Source of the DNA: an uncultured Flavonifractor sp.
GTDB taxonomy: Bacteria > Bacillota > Clostridia > Oscillospirales > Oscillospiraceae
DNA length: 64,000 bases
Assembly (NCBI RefSeq): GCF_944385615.1
Contig: NZ_CALWXV010000005.1
Location: 1-64,000, forward strand
Direction: 5' to 3'
In this document: positions 41,213 to 49,968 of the stretch, one piece after another
Numbering within the stretch: position 1 is the first letter of the stretch
How the letters are laid out: the number at the start of each line of letters is the position of its first letter
Position numbers and translations under genes: made by a program
The notes under the pieces: generated by a model
The model's database searches: none
Seen by the model: only the letters and a program-made list of their open reading frames with translations
Told to the model about the DNA's origin: nothing

Positions 41213-42577
41213 TCAGGGAACCAACTCTACAGTATAACCCAACTCCTGCAAACCGCTGACGATTCCGCCGGGGTCCACCATGTGGCCTGCGCCCACCGCC
41301 ATAAAATAGGTGTGGCTGCCCTCAGTCTCCAGATAGTTGGCGGCAGCCTGGATCATGCCCGGGTCCCGCTCGGTAAAGAGCTTGGAGTTGAGCTCGTCGT
41401 CGCTGTTGATGATGGCCGTCTTGTTATAGACTTTTCCAAAGGCCTCCGGGTCCCGGTCTTTCCAGGCGGCGAACATGCCGGAGATCATCTCCTCCTGGGC
41501 CTGGAGATAGGCCTCGTCGGCAGGAGCAGCGGTGGTGCCAGACAGCACCCCCTCCAAGACGGTGAGGGAAGAATTCAGATAGGCCTGCTGATATTCGGTG
41601 GACAGACCGTCAAAGATGCCGCCCTGGAAAGCGTAGGTCTCTACCGCGCCGATAGCCTTGCCAGAGTTGACTGCTGCGGCGTTGATGTAGCTGTCGATGG
41701 CCATGGCGTTGGCCCCCGTAGTGTCATTCTGGAGGGAGAGGGTGGAGAAGGTGGAGGCCAGAGCCCAGGGCTTGTAGAGGTCCAGATCGTTGGACCCCAT
41801 GCCCAGGGTGGCGGCCATGGTCTGCACCCGCTGATAGAGCTCGGGGCTGATGTGGTCGGCCAGGGTAGTGCCGTCGCTGTAGGTCTGGAGGCTCTGGAGC
41901 AGGGCTATCCCCTCCTGATCGTTCAGGTCCAGCTCAAAGATGACCTCCTCGGAAGCCTGAAGGGCCTCCCGCACCGACTTGTGGAGGGGATAGACATTGT
42001 CCCGGTCCAGATGGATGGTACCCAGCAGATACAAGGTATTCTCCCCGTTGGTGGCCTTCCATAAAAGGCCCTTGGAACCGGCGTCTTGTTCATCATAGAC
42101 CGCCAGAATCAGCCGGTTGGCCATGACCATGGCCTCCTGATAGGTACAGGTCCGGTCCAGAGCCAGAGCGCTGCCGGAGCCTCCCTGGACCACTCCCAGG
42201 CTGGTCAGAAAGGCCTGAGCTCCCTCCTCCACCCCGGGCAGGTCATAGGCCGCGGCCTCCTGGTAAAGGGCGTTCATCACGCCGCCCCTGGTGGTGTCCA
42301 CCACCAGGCCCACGGTGTCCGCCGTCCGCTGGTCCAGCTCCAGCAGGGCCAGCTTATTTGCTACCACATCGGTCATGGCTTCCAGCTGTTCCAAGGTAAC
42401 CGGGTCCTGGATGTAGGAGGCATAGTCATCGTCCACCAGGCCCAGGGCGTAGCTGTCAGCCAGCTGGTCTACCGCCCAGAGGGCTGGCTGCTGGGGCTGA
42501 GCCGCCAGGGCGGGCAGGGAGAGCAGGGCGGCGGAAAGCGTACCCGCCAGAATTTTTTTGACAAGATGCAGTTTCAT
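41213..42577 (-). CDS. TraB/GumN family protein with signal peptide
   Basis: A 454-aa exported protein. A signal peptide (KKILAGTLSAALLSLPALAAQP) is cut near residue 26. The C-terminal 290 residues are a TraB/GumN domain beginning LLWKATNGENTLYLLGTIHLD, with a second conserved LGxGH-like stretch (FMAVGAGHMVDPGG) near the end. The family's activity is uncertain, with a metalloprotease-like or pheromone-shutdown role proposed. The N-terminal 120 residues are helical and unidentified. Single gene. Confidence 0.85.
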   Translation of the reverse strand: MKLHLVKKILAGTLSAALLSLPALAAQPQQPALWAVDQLADSYALGLVDDDYASYIQDPVTLEQLEAMTDVVANKLALLELDQRTADTVGLVVDTTRGGVMNALYQEAAAYDLPGVEEGAQAFLTSLGVVQGGSGSALALDRTCTYQEAMVMANRLILAVYDEQDAGSKGLLWKATNGENTLYLLGTIHLDRDNVYPLHKSVREALQASEEVIFELDLNDQEGIALLQSLQTYSDGTTLADHISPELYQRVQTMAATLGMGSNDLDLYKPWALASTFSTLSLQNDTTGANAMAIDSYINAAAVNSGKAIGAVETYAFQGGIFDGLSTEYQQAYLNSSLTVLEGVLSGTTAAPADEAYLQAQEEMISGMFAAWKDRDPEAFGKVYNKTAIINSDDELNSKLFTERDPGMIQAAANYLETEGSHTYFMAVGAGHMVDPGGIVSGLQELGYTVELVP

Positions 42578-42613
42578 AATAAAACTCCTTTCCTTTCTGG
42601 GACAGGGAACCGT

Positions 42614-43816
42614 TTATGCCAGGCTGAGGCTGGCTATGTATTGTTTGGCCGTTCTGGGCGTTCTTCCGGGGTGCCGCATTTCCCAGCGGTCGGCCCCGGT
42701 ACGCAGGGCCTGCCGGTCCATGGTGATCCCGGACTGGGCGGCCATTTGCTCCACCAGGTCCAAAAAGTCCGCCTTGTTGAGGGCCAGATAGGGAATGCGC
42801 AGGCCGAACCGCTCGGCCAAAGAGGTCTTTTCCTGGATGGTCTCGCTGGCGTCCACCTCGTCCCCCGCCCGGTCAGAGAAGGTCTGCCGCACCAGATGGC
42901 GGCGGTTGGAGGTGGCATAGATGGCCACGTTGGCCGGGCGGCGCTCCAGGCCGCCCTCCAGGATAGTTTTCATGACGGAATAGGTGGTATCGTCCTGATC
43001 GAAGGCCAGATCATCGATGAACAGAATGAACTTGAGCCGCCGCCCGCTTAGGGTGCGGATCAGCCGGGGCATATCGGCCAGCCCCTCCTTTTGTACCTCG
43101 ATGAGCCGCAAATCCTCAAAGCCGGGCCGGGAAAGCAGGCTCTTGACCGTGGCCGACTTGCCGGTGCCGCTGTCTCCAAAGAGAAGTACATTGTTGACAT
43201 GGTGGCCCTCCAGCAGGGCCTGGGTGTTGGCAATGACCTGGTCCCGCTGGAGCTCATAGCCCAGCATCTCGTCGGGGCCGGGACAGTCGGGCTCCTCCAC
43301 CGGGAAGAGCTCCCCGTCCTCCCACAAAAAGGCCCGGCTGCGGGCAAAGAGGCCGGAGCCGTGGGTGCGGTAGAACTGGGTCAGGGATGCAAAGGTGAAG
43401 GGGCATCCGGCGGGCCAGCGGGGCAGGCCCTCCAGCACCGGCAGCAGGGCGGGAGGGGCCCCTTCCCCCATGGCGGAGATGAGCTGGCCGCAGTCCAGCT
43501 CACACAGCAGGGTAAACAGGGCCGTGTCCCGGCGGGCAGCCTCCTCCAGTGCGGGGTCGGAGCCCCCCTGCTCGGCCAGCAGGGCATAGGGGGATTTGGT
43601 ATAGCGCAGCTGGTCGTGGAGCCAGTCCCCCAGTCCGGCGTACCCGCCGGAGCGCAGGGTGTAGAAAAGTTTTGCATATTCCTCGGCGGCGCCGGCGCTG
43701 TCCTTTTGGGACAGCTTGTCCAGCAGCGCGCGCACGGTTTGTAACTGCGTTGTTTCTGTGATATGGCGGTAAGCGGCAACGCCACCCAGGGCAAAGCGCA
43801 GGGTTTCAAAGGACAT
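42614..43816 (-). CDS. DUF815 AAA+ family ATP-binding protein
   Basis: A 400-aa protein; C-terminal AAA+ ATPase domain with Walker A GDSGTGKS (214-221) and Walker B LKFILFIDDLAFD (near 250-262), sensor-type TSNRRHLV. DUF815 proteins are conserved in Firmicutes; the physiological substrate is unknown. The frame reaches 43918, but ATG 43816 has AAGGAGG nine bases upstream. Confidence 0.88.
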   Translation of the reverse strand: MSFETLRFALGGVAAYRHITETTQLQTVRALLDKLSQKDSAGAAEEYAKLFYTLRSGGYAGLGDWLHDQLRYTKSPYALLAEQGGSDPALEEAARRDTALFTLLCELDCGQLISAMGEGAPPALLPVLEGLPRWPAGCPFTFASLTQFYRTHGSGLFARSRAFLWEDGELFPVEEPDCPGPDEMLGYELQRDQVIANTQALLEGHHVNNVLLFGDSGTGKSATVKSLLSRPGFEDLRLIEVQKEGLADMPRLIRTLSGRRLKFILFIDDLAFDQDDTTYSVMKTILEGGLERRPANVAIYATSNRRHLVRQTFSDRAGDEVDASETIQEKTSLAERFGLRIPYLALNKADFLDLVEQMAAQSGITMDRQALRTGADRWEMRHPGRTPRTAKQYIASLSLA

Positions 43817-43881
43817 GGGATAATCCTCCTTACTGATAGTTTCATTGTATATGTTATAACTCTGCCTGTCAATCCAAAGGC

Positions 43882-43910
43882 TTGACTTGCGCCCCGGTTT
43901 TCCGTATCCT
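43882..43910 (+). promoter_or_regulatory. Promoter of the class II aldolase operon
   Basis: TTGACT (43882-43887), 17 bp, TATCCT (43905-43910). Confidence 0.65.
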
Positions 43911-43947
43911 TGAGGCATCGCTTTGTTTGAGAAAGGATGTGTTGCAG

Positions 43948-44592
43948 ATGCTGTTGCGGGAGCAGCGGGAGCTGGTGGTGGAGTACGGCAAAAAGCTGGT
44001 GACCACCGGCCTCACCGATGGTACCTTCGGCAATCTCAGCGTCTTTCACCGGGAGAGCGGCCTGATGGCCATCAGCCCCTCCGGCATGGACTATTTTGCC
44101 ACCACCCCCGCCGACGTGGTGGTCACCGATCTGGAGGGGAATATTGTGGAGGGAGACCGGAAGCCCTCCAGCGAGCTGGACCTCCACCGGCTGTTTTACC
44201 AGCGCCGCCCCGACGTCAACGGGGTGGTCCACACCCACTCCACCTTTGCCACTGTGCTGGCCTGCCTGGGCTGGTCTATTGAGCCGGTCCACTATCTGGT
44301 GGCCTACGCCGGACGGCAGGTGCCCTGTATCCCCTACTACCCCTTCGGCTCTCTGGAGCTGGCCGAGGCGGCCTGGGAGGGGATGAAGACCGACTATAAC
44401 GCCTGTCTGCTGGGCAACCACGGCCTGTTGTCGGTGGGAGGCAGCCTGTCCTTTGCCTTTGACGCCGCCCAGCAGCTGGAGTTTCTGGCCAAAGTGTATT
44501 ACCACACCAGGCTGGCCGGCGGCGGCGTGCAGCTGACGCCGGAGCAGCTGGACGCGGTGCTGGGCAAGTTCCAGAGCTACCGGCAGGCGTAG
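43948..44592 (+). CDS. Class II aldolase/adducin family protein
   Basis: A 214-aa zinc aldolase related to L-fuculose-phosphate aldolase and methylthioribulose-phosphate dehydratase. Metal ligands are the His pair VVHTHSTFATVLA and the later HGLLSVG; Glu in SELDLH supports catalysis. Substrate unknown; no sugar kinase adjoins. ATG 43948 is used; TTG 43942 is an alternative with a closer AAGGAT. The frame is open further upstream, but that would start before the promoter's -10. Confidence 0.85.
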   Translation: MLLREQRELVVEYGKKLVTTGLTDGTFGNLSVFHRESGLMAISPSGMDYFATTPADVVVTDLEGNIVEGDRKPSSELDLHRLFYQRRPDVNGVVHTHSTFATVLACLGWSIEPVHYLVAYAGRQVPCIPYYPFGSLELAEAAWEGMKTDYNACLLGNHGLLSVGGSLSFAFDAAQQLEFLAKVYYHTRLAGGGVQLTPEQLDAVLGKFQSYRQA

Positions 44593-44662
44593 AAGCCTTG
44601 CATTTTCCCTTTGTTCAGAGTACAATCTGGACTGGAAACCAAACTTAAGAGGAAGTGAACCA

Positions 44663-45334
44663 ATGGATCGGGAGGAAGCCTTTGAATTTCTGGACCGCAC
44701 CGCCCGGGGGATCGCGGAGATGTTCGGCTCCACCTGCGAAACTCTGGTCCACGACATGGGGGACCCCCGGCACCCCATTTTGTCCATCTACAACGGCCAC
44801 GTCTCCGGGCGGACGGTGGGCTCCACCATGGACATTCTGGGCACCGCCAGGGAGCTGGACCGGGACGCTCTGGTCACCGACTTTGTCAACCTCTACGCCA
44901 CCACCCCCTCGGGCCAGCAGATCAAGAGCAGCACCTTCCACCTCATCGGGGAGGACTTCAATCTGGCCCTGGGCATCAATTTTGATTACAGCTCTCTGGT
45001 GTACGCCAACCGTATTCTGGTGGATCTGATGAGCGCCGAGGCCGATCTGCAAAGCGCCATGTGGCACGGCGGGGAGGGCCAGCTCACCCAGATCTTTGAG
45101 GAATGTCTGGCGGCGGTGGGCAAGCCGGTGAACGCCCTCACCAAGCGGGACCGGATGAAGATCATCGCCCTGCTGGACCAGAAGAACGCCTTTTCCTTCC
45201 GCAAGTCGGTGCCCTTTGTGGCCAAGCGGCTCCAAGTGTCCCGGTACACGGTGTACAAATACCTGGGGGAGCTGACCGGCGCCGCCGGCGAGGAGGAACA
45301 ACCAAAGGAGGACGAAACCCATGTATCAGGATAA
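44663..45334 (+). CDS. YheO-type PAS/HTH transcriptional regulator
   Basis: A 223-aa regulator with an N-terminal YheO-like PAS domain (residues about 10-125; LVHDMGDPRHPILSIYNGHVSGR) and a C-terminal HTH (VPFVAKRLQVSRYTVYKYLGEL, about 180-201), as in DauR-type regulators of amino acid metabolism. It overlaps the start of the dipeptidase gene by 14 bp, suggesting it controls peptide use. A second YheO-type regulator lies 1.5 kb downstream on the other strand. Confidence 0.88.
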   Translation: MDREEAFEFLDRTARGIAEMFGSTCETLVHDMGDPRHPILSIYNGHVSGRTVGSTMDILGTARELDRDALVTDFVNLYATTPSGQQIKSSTFHLIGEDFNLALGINFDYSSLVYANRILVDLMSAEADLQSAMWHGGEGQLTQIFEECLAAVGKPVNALTKRDRMKIIALLDQKNAFSFRKSVPFVAKRLQVSRYTVYKYLGELTGAAGEEEQPKEDETHVSG

Positions 45335-46727
45335 AATCAACGCCTATTTTGACGATCCGGCCCGCCGGCAGCAGCTGGTGGAGGCCATTTCCCGGCTGGT
45401 GCGCATCCGCAGCGTCCGGGAGGAGGCCCAGCCCGGTATGCCCTTCGGCCCCGGCCCTGCTGCTGCTCTGGCGGAAGGGCTGCGCCTGGCCCAGGAACTG
45501 GGTTTTAGCACCAAAAACTATGACAACTATGTGGGAGCCGTGGACTTCAACGACCAGGAGACCCAGCTCCATATCCTGTGCCACCTGGACGTGGTGGGAG
45601 AGGGCACCGGCTGGACGGTGACCCAGCCCTATGAGCCCATCGAGGTGGACGGGATGCTGTACGGCCGGGGCACCGACGACGACAAGGGCCCGGTGGCCGC
45701 CGTACTGCTGGCCATGCAGGCCGTCAAGGACCTGGGGGTACCCCTGAAGAAAAACGTCCGGCTGCTGCTGGGCACCGACGAGGAAAGCGGCTCGGAGGAT
45801 ATCGCCTACTACTACAGCAAGGAGCCCTACGCTCCCTGCACCTTCTCCCCCGACGGAGAATTCCCCGTCATCAATCTGGAGAAGGGCAGCTATAAGCCGG
45901 TGTTCACCAAGACCTGGGCGACGGAGAGCGCCACCCCCCGGGTGAAGGAGCTCCACGGCGGCTTCCGCATCAACGTACTGCCCCCCGAGGCTCAGTGCGT
46001 GGTGGCAGGCCTGTCGGCGGAGGCGGCCCAACCCTACTGTGACAAGGCCGCCGCTGAGACCGGCGTCACCTATGTGCTCACCCAGCAGGGGGACGACCTG
46101 CATATCCTGTGCAAGGGCAAGGGGGCCCACGCCTCCACCCCGGAGGAGGGCATCAACGCCATCACCGGCCTGATCCATCTGCTGTGCACCCTGCCCCTGG
46201 CCAAGGTGGGCTCCACCGCCGCCCTCCACGCTCTGAACGCCCTCTTCCCCCACGGGGACTGCACCGGCAAGGCCCTGGGCATTGCCCAGGCCGATGAGCT
46301 GTCCGGCCCCCTCACCGTGGCCTTCTCTCTGCTGGAGCTGAACGACACCGGCCTGTCCGGCCAGTTTGACAGCCGGGTGCCGGTGTGCGCCACCGAGGCC
46401 AACTGCAAGGACGTGACCGAGGCCTCCTTTGCCAAGTTTGGCTTTACCGCCCAGGGCGGTATGCAGGCCCCCCACCACACCCCCGCCGACACCCCCCTGG
46501 TCAAGACCCTGCTCAAGTGCTACGAGCAGTACACCGGCAACAAGGGGGAGTGTCTGGCCATCGGCGGCGGCACCTATGTCCATGAGATCCCCGGCGGCGT
46601 GGCCTTCGGCTGCGCCATGCCCGGCTTCAACGGCAACATGCACGGCGCCGACGAGCACACCTGCATCGCCGACCAGCTCACCGCCGCCAAAATCTTCGCC
46701 CAGGCCATCATCGACCTGTGCGGCTGA
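45321..46727 (+). CDS. M20 family dipeptidase (PepV/Sapep type)
   Basis: A 468-aa Mn/Zn-dependent dipeptidase. Metal ligands are His88 and Asp90 in ILCHLDVVGEG; the bridging Asp of GRGTDDDKGP and the catalytic and ligand Glu pair of GTDEESGSED follow. The final metal His is in MPGFNGNMHGADE. The lid domain sits between. Cleaves dipeptides in the cytosol. It begins inside the YheO-type regulator gene, with AAAGGAGGA upstream. Confidence 0.9.
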   Translation: MYQDKINAYFDDPARRQQLVEAISRLVRIRSVREEAQPGMPFGPGPAAALAEGLRLAQELGFSTKNYDNYVGAVDFNDQETQLHILCHLDVVGEGTGWTVTQPYEPIEVDGMLYGRGTDDDKGPVAAVLLAMQAVKDLGVPLKKNVRLLLGTDEESGSEDIAYYYSKEPYAPCTFSPDGEFPVINLEKGSYKPVFTKTWATESATPRVKELHGGFRINVLPPEAQCVVAGLSAEAAQPYCDKAAAETGVTYVLTQQGDDLHILCKGKGAHASTPEEGINAITGLIHLLCTLPLAKVGSTAALHALNALFPHGDCTGKALGIAQADELSGPLTVAFSLLELNDTGLSGQFDSRVPVCATEANCKDVTEASFAKFGFTAQGGMQAPHHTPADTPLVKTLLKCYEQYTGNKGECLAIGGGTYVHEIPGGVAFGCAMPGFNGNMHGADEHTCIADQLTAAKIFAQAIIDLCG

Positions 46728-46736
46728 CGCTCAAAC

Positions 46737-46778
46737 AAAAAGCGCCGTGGAATCCAGAATGATTCCACGGCGCTTTTT
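46737..46778. terminator. Bidirectional terminator
   Basis: An 18-bp perfect stem including AAAAA/TTTTT (46737-46754 with 46761-46778). Serves the dipeptidase (plus) and the YheO-type regulator (minus). Confidence 0.94.
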
Positions 46779-46784
46779 CTCTAT

Positions 46785-47498
46785 TCAATCGTCCAGCCCG
46801 GCAGGACCCGCGCTCTCCTTCCGTACCTGGGCCAGGTAGCGGTAAACGGTGGCCTGGGAGCATCCCAGAGCGTCCGCCACCTCCTTGACCGCCCCTTTCA
46901 GTAAAAAGATGCCCTGAGGCTCCAGGGCGGCCACGATTCCCAGCCGCTCGTCGGCGTCCAGCTGATCGGCGGTCAGGTCCATGCGCTTCAGCTCCCGGGC
47001 CACAGCGTCTCCCGCCACCTCCCGGATGGAGTTGTGAAACCGCTCAGTAGAGGGGGCGTCCTGTCGGGCATGGGTCCTCTGGCCCGCGTCAAACTGGAAG
47101 CTGGTCTCCACCATGCTGTCCCGGTGGCAGAGCTGGAGCACCTGCTGGATGACCGCCTCATAGCGGCTGTCGTCAAAATTGACGCACAGCATACCCACCA
47201 GCTCCTCACCATCCTTGATAAAAAAGGTGGAGGAGCGCAGGGCCTTTCCCGAAGCCGATACGCCGGGATAGTGGAGCATGTACTCCATGCGGTCATAGCT
47301 TTGGTCTTTCAGCACCTTCAGCGCCACATTGGTCAGGGGGGCCCCCACCTCCCGGCCGCTGATGTGGTTGTTGGCAATGGCAATAATGGAATGGTCCTTG
47401 TTGGTCAGATCGTGGAGGGCTACCTCATAATCCGGCCCCAGGACCCGGCCCAAAAATTCAGTCAGTCTGATATAATGGGAAAGCAGCGGGTTGCCCAT
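46785..47498 (-). CDS. YheO-type PAS/HTH transcriptional regulator
   Basis: A 237-aa second regulator of this type. The N-terminal PAS domain contains EVALHDLTNKDHSIIAIANN HISGREVG in two adjoining segments, and the C-terminal HTH is VADALGCSQATVYRYLAQV (about 205-223). ATG 47498 with GAGGTGAG is better than the longer in-frame start at 47561. It is divergent from ridA, with duplicated operator-like sites in between. Confidence 0.87.
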   Translation of the reverse strand: MGNPLLSHYIRLTEFLGRVLGPDYEVALHDLTNKDHSIIAIANNHISGREVGAPLTNVALKVLKDQSYDRMEYMLHYPGVSASGKALRSSTFFIKDGEELVGMLCVNFDDSRYEAVIQQVLQLCHRDSMVETSFQFDAGQRTHARQDAPSTERFHNSIREVAGDAVARELKRMDLTADQLDADERLGIVAALEPQGIFLLKGAVKEVADALGCSQATVYRYLAQVRKESAGPAGLDD

Positions 47499-47579
47499 AC
47501 GCTCACCTCTCATCTGGTTGAGTGTATCGCGGAGGATAGAGACAGTATAGCGGATTTCCACCGGTTTGGCAAACCAAAA

Positions 47580-47689
47580 TGATAAATTTTTCTCACAATG
47601 TTAAAGAAGAAGGGGTATGAAACCGGATATTACGGTATGGCGATGGAAAATGATTGACATTTTGGATTTGTGGTGATAAATTTATCTCA
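47580..47689. promoter_or_regulatory. Duplicated operator-like sites and ridA promoter
   Basis: TGATAAATTTTTCTCA (47580-47595) and TGATAAATTTATCTCA (47674-47689) differ at one base and are 94 bp apart; the second core GATAAATTTATC is a perfect palindrome. TTGACA (47654-47659), 17 bp, TAAATT (47677-47682) is the ridA promoter, with site 2 over the -10. Probably bound by the divergent YheO-type regulator. Confidence 0.7.
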
Positions 47690-47713
47690 GAATTTGAAGG
47701 GAGGCAACCCCAC

Positions 47714-48091
47714 ATGAAGAACATTGTCAACACCAATCAGGCTCCTGCCGCCATCGGCCCCTACGCCCAGGCTGTGGCCATTGACGGGCTCATCATCACC
47801 TCCGGCCAGCTGCCCATCAATCCCGCCACCGGCGCGTTCCCCGAGGGCATTGCCGAGCAGACCCGTCAGTCCCTCACCAACGTGAAGGCCATTCTGGCCG
47901 AGGCCGGTGTGAGCATGGACCAGGTCATCAAGACCACCGTGTTCCTCAGCGATATGAACAACTTTGGCGCCATGAACGAGGTGTACGCCACCTTCTTCAG
48001 CGAGGGCAACTATCCCGCCCGTTCCGCCGTAGAAGTGGCCCGTCTGCCCAAGGACGCTCTGGTGGAGATCGAGGTCATTGCCGTCAAGTAA
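47714..48091 (+). CDS. ridA: RidA family reactive enamine/imine deaminase
   Basis: Hydrolyses 2-aminoacrylate-type enamine/imine intermediates made by PLP enzymes such as serine dehydratases. The 125-aa length is standard; GPYAQAV near the start, TSGQLPINPATG and the catalytic Arg region NYPARSAVEVARLPKDALVEIE are visible. ATG 47714 has AAGGGAGG upstream. It is followed by the NSS transporter 199 bp downstream. Confidence 0.93.
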   Translation: MKNIVNTNQAPAAIGPYAQAVAIDGLIITSGQLPINPATGAFPEGIAEQTRQSLTNVKAILAEAGVSMDQVIKTTVFLSDMNNFGAMNEVYATFFSEGNYPARSAVEVARLPKDALVEIEVIAVK

Positions 48092-48289
48092 TTGGGACCC
48101 GGAAGGTGTCCTTGCTCTGCGTTCCTTCCGCGCCTTTCTGAAACCCTGAACGGCACTCAATTTGACGCCGCTGCATCGCGGGGAAGTATGCAGAGTAAAT
48201 GCAATGGAGGCGCCCACGAGCTCACCAGACAGTTCGTTGGGCGCCTTTTCTTGAATCATTCAATCTTTTGAGAGGAAGGAGGGGCTGCC
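48092..48289 (+). terminator. ridA-transporter gap with hairpin at 48209-48253
   Basis: The gap contains GGCGCCCA...TTGGGCGCC (48209-48245) followed by TTTTCTTG, a probable terminator or attenuator ahead of the transporter gene. GAGAGGAAGGAGGGG just before 48290 is the ribosome site. Otherwise no gene was seen. Confidence 0.65.
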
Positions 48290-49699
48290 ATGTCAAGTTT
48301 TGACCCCGAGCTCAACAATGCCAGGGACGGATTCAGCAGCAAGCTGGGCTTTATCCTGGCCTGTATCGGCTCCGCGGTGGGTATGGCCAACATCTGGCGC
48401 TTCCCCTATATGGTTGCCACGTACGGCGGCATGACCTTTTTGCTTCCGTACTTCTTGTTTGTAATCCTCATCGGCGCCTCCGGCGTCATGGAGGAATTTG
48501 CCCTGGGCCGCTGGGGCGGCGCGGGCCCCGTGGGCTCCTTCGGCAAGGCCACCCAGGAGCGGATGGGCAAGCGGACGGTGGGAGAGGCCATCGGCGTTCT
48601 GCCGGTCATCGGCTCCATGGGCCTGGCTATCGGCTACTCGGTGGTCATGGGCTGGATCTTCAAGTATGCCAAAATGAGCCTCACCGGCCAGCTGTTTGCC
48701 CTGGGACAGGACCCGGCCGCCATCGGCGGCACCTTTGGAGCGGCCGCCCCCGAGGCCAAAACGCTGGGAGAGGCCGTCCAGATGATGCTCCAAAACGGTA
48801 TTTTCGGCATCGGCAACGGCGTTTGGATCATTGTGGCCGTTCTGGTGTCCGCCGTTATCATGGCTCTGGGGGTGGCCGGGGGCATCGAGCGGGCCTGCCG
48901 GGTCATGATCCCCCTGCTGTTCGTTCTGTTCCTGCTGCTGGCGGTGTATATCGCTACCCTGCCCGGCGCGGGGGAAGGCTACCGCTTCATCTTTACTCTG
49001 GAACCCCAGGGACTGCTGGACTGGAAGCTGTGGATCTACGCTTTTGGACAGGCTTTTTTCTCCCTGTCGGTGGCGGGCAACGGCTCGGTCATCTACGGCT
49101 CCTACCTGAGCAAGAAGGTGGAGCTCTCCTCCTCTGCCCGCAATGTGGCGGTATTTGACACCCTGGCCGCTCTGGTGGCTATGTTTGTCATCATCCCCGC
49201 CATGGCCACCACGGGCAGCGAGCTGACCGACAAGGGCCCCGGCCTGATGTTTGTGGCTCTGCCCGGCGTATTCAACGGCATGGGAGGGATCGGCTGGGCC
49301 ATCAGCGCCTTCTTCTTCGTTGCCGTTTTGTTTGCGGGCACCACCTCCATCATCAACCTGTACGAGACCCCTGTGGCCTTTTTGCAGGAGAAGGGGAAGC
49401 TGGGCCGCCTGCCCTCTGTGCTGGTGGTCCACGCCATCGGTTTGGTGGTGGCTCTGCTCATCCAGCCCTGGACCTCCCAGTGGATGGACATGGTGTCCAT
49501 CTATATCTGTCCCTTCGGGGCGGCCCTGGCCGGGATCATGTTCTTCTGGGTCATGAAGAAACAGACCGCCCTGGATGCCGTCAATCAGGGCGCCCATAAG
49601 CCCATCGGCGGCTGGTTCCACCCCTTTGGCAAGTGGGTTTATGTGCCGCTGTGCATTGTGGCCCTGGTGGCCGGCGCCGCTCTGGGCGGCATCGGCTGA
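48290..49699 (+). CDS. Sodium-dependent transporter (NSS family)
   Basis: A 469-aa, 11-12-span secondary transporter of the LeuT/neurotransmitter:sodium symporter family. The hallmark FILACIGSAVGMANIWRFP (span 1, unwound substrate/Na+ site near residues 25-45) is followed by a second signature GQAFFSLSVAGNGSVIYGSY (span 6). Substrate is unknown, most likely an amino acid given the neighbouring ridA and YheO-type regulator. No small partner subunit is seen. Confidence 0.92.
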   Translation: MSSFDPELNNARDGFSSKLGFILACIGSAVGMANIWRFPYMVATYGGMTFLLPYFLFVILIGASGVMEEFALGRWGGAGPVGSFGKATQERMGKRTVGEAIGVLPVIGSMGLAIGYSVVMGWIFKYAKMSLTGQLFALGQDPAAIGGTFGAAAPEAKTLGEAVQMMLQNGIFGIGNGVWIIVAVLVSAVIMALGVAGGIERACRVMIPLLFVLFLLLAVYIATLPGAGEGYRFIFTLEPQGLLDWKLWIYAFGQAFFSLSVAGNGSVIYGSYLSKKVELSSSARNVAVFDTLAALVAMFVIIPAMATTGSELTDKGPGLMFVALPGVFNGMGGIGWAISAFFFVAVLFAGTTSIINLYETPVAFLQEKGKLGRLPSVLVVHAIGLVVALLIQPWTSQWMDMVSIYICPFGAALAGIMFFWVMKKQTALDAVNQGAHKPIGGWFHPFGKWVYVPLCIVALVAGAALGGIG

Positions 49700-49724
49700 T
49701 GAGCCGCCCAAATCCAACCAATGA

Positions 49725-49769
49725 CAAGGGTCTGCTGCAAACGTGTGCAGCAGGCCCTTGCTGTTTTTT
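49725..49769 (+). terminator. Terminator of the NSS transporter gene
   Basis: CAAGGG-T-CTGCTGCA pairs with TGCAGCAG-G-CCCTTG (49725-49760), followed by CTGTTTTTT. Confidence 0.88.
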
Positions 49770-49825
49770 CCTCCTACAAGACCAGGGTAAGGGGTGTAAA
49801 ATTTATCCGGGATGGCCCGGCTATA

Positions 49826-49854
49826 TTGGCAGGAAAAACGAAATGTGGTATGAT
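49826..49854 (+). promoter_or_regulatory. Promoter of the gal operon
   Basis: TTGGCA (49826-49831), 17 bp with extended -10 TG, TATGAT (49849-49854). Confidence 0.82.
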
Positions 49855-49968
49855 TAAAAAAATGCCCGCCGCGCATGGGGTGGGGATCGTACTCGGTGGA
49901 AAACTGAGAAAAAATTGGGGGCGCCGCCCACAGATTGCGGTGCGCCCATGAGGGAAAGGGGAACCGTC

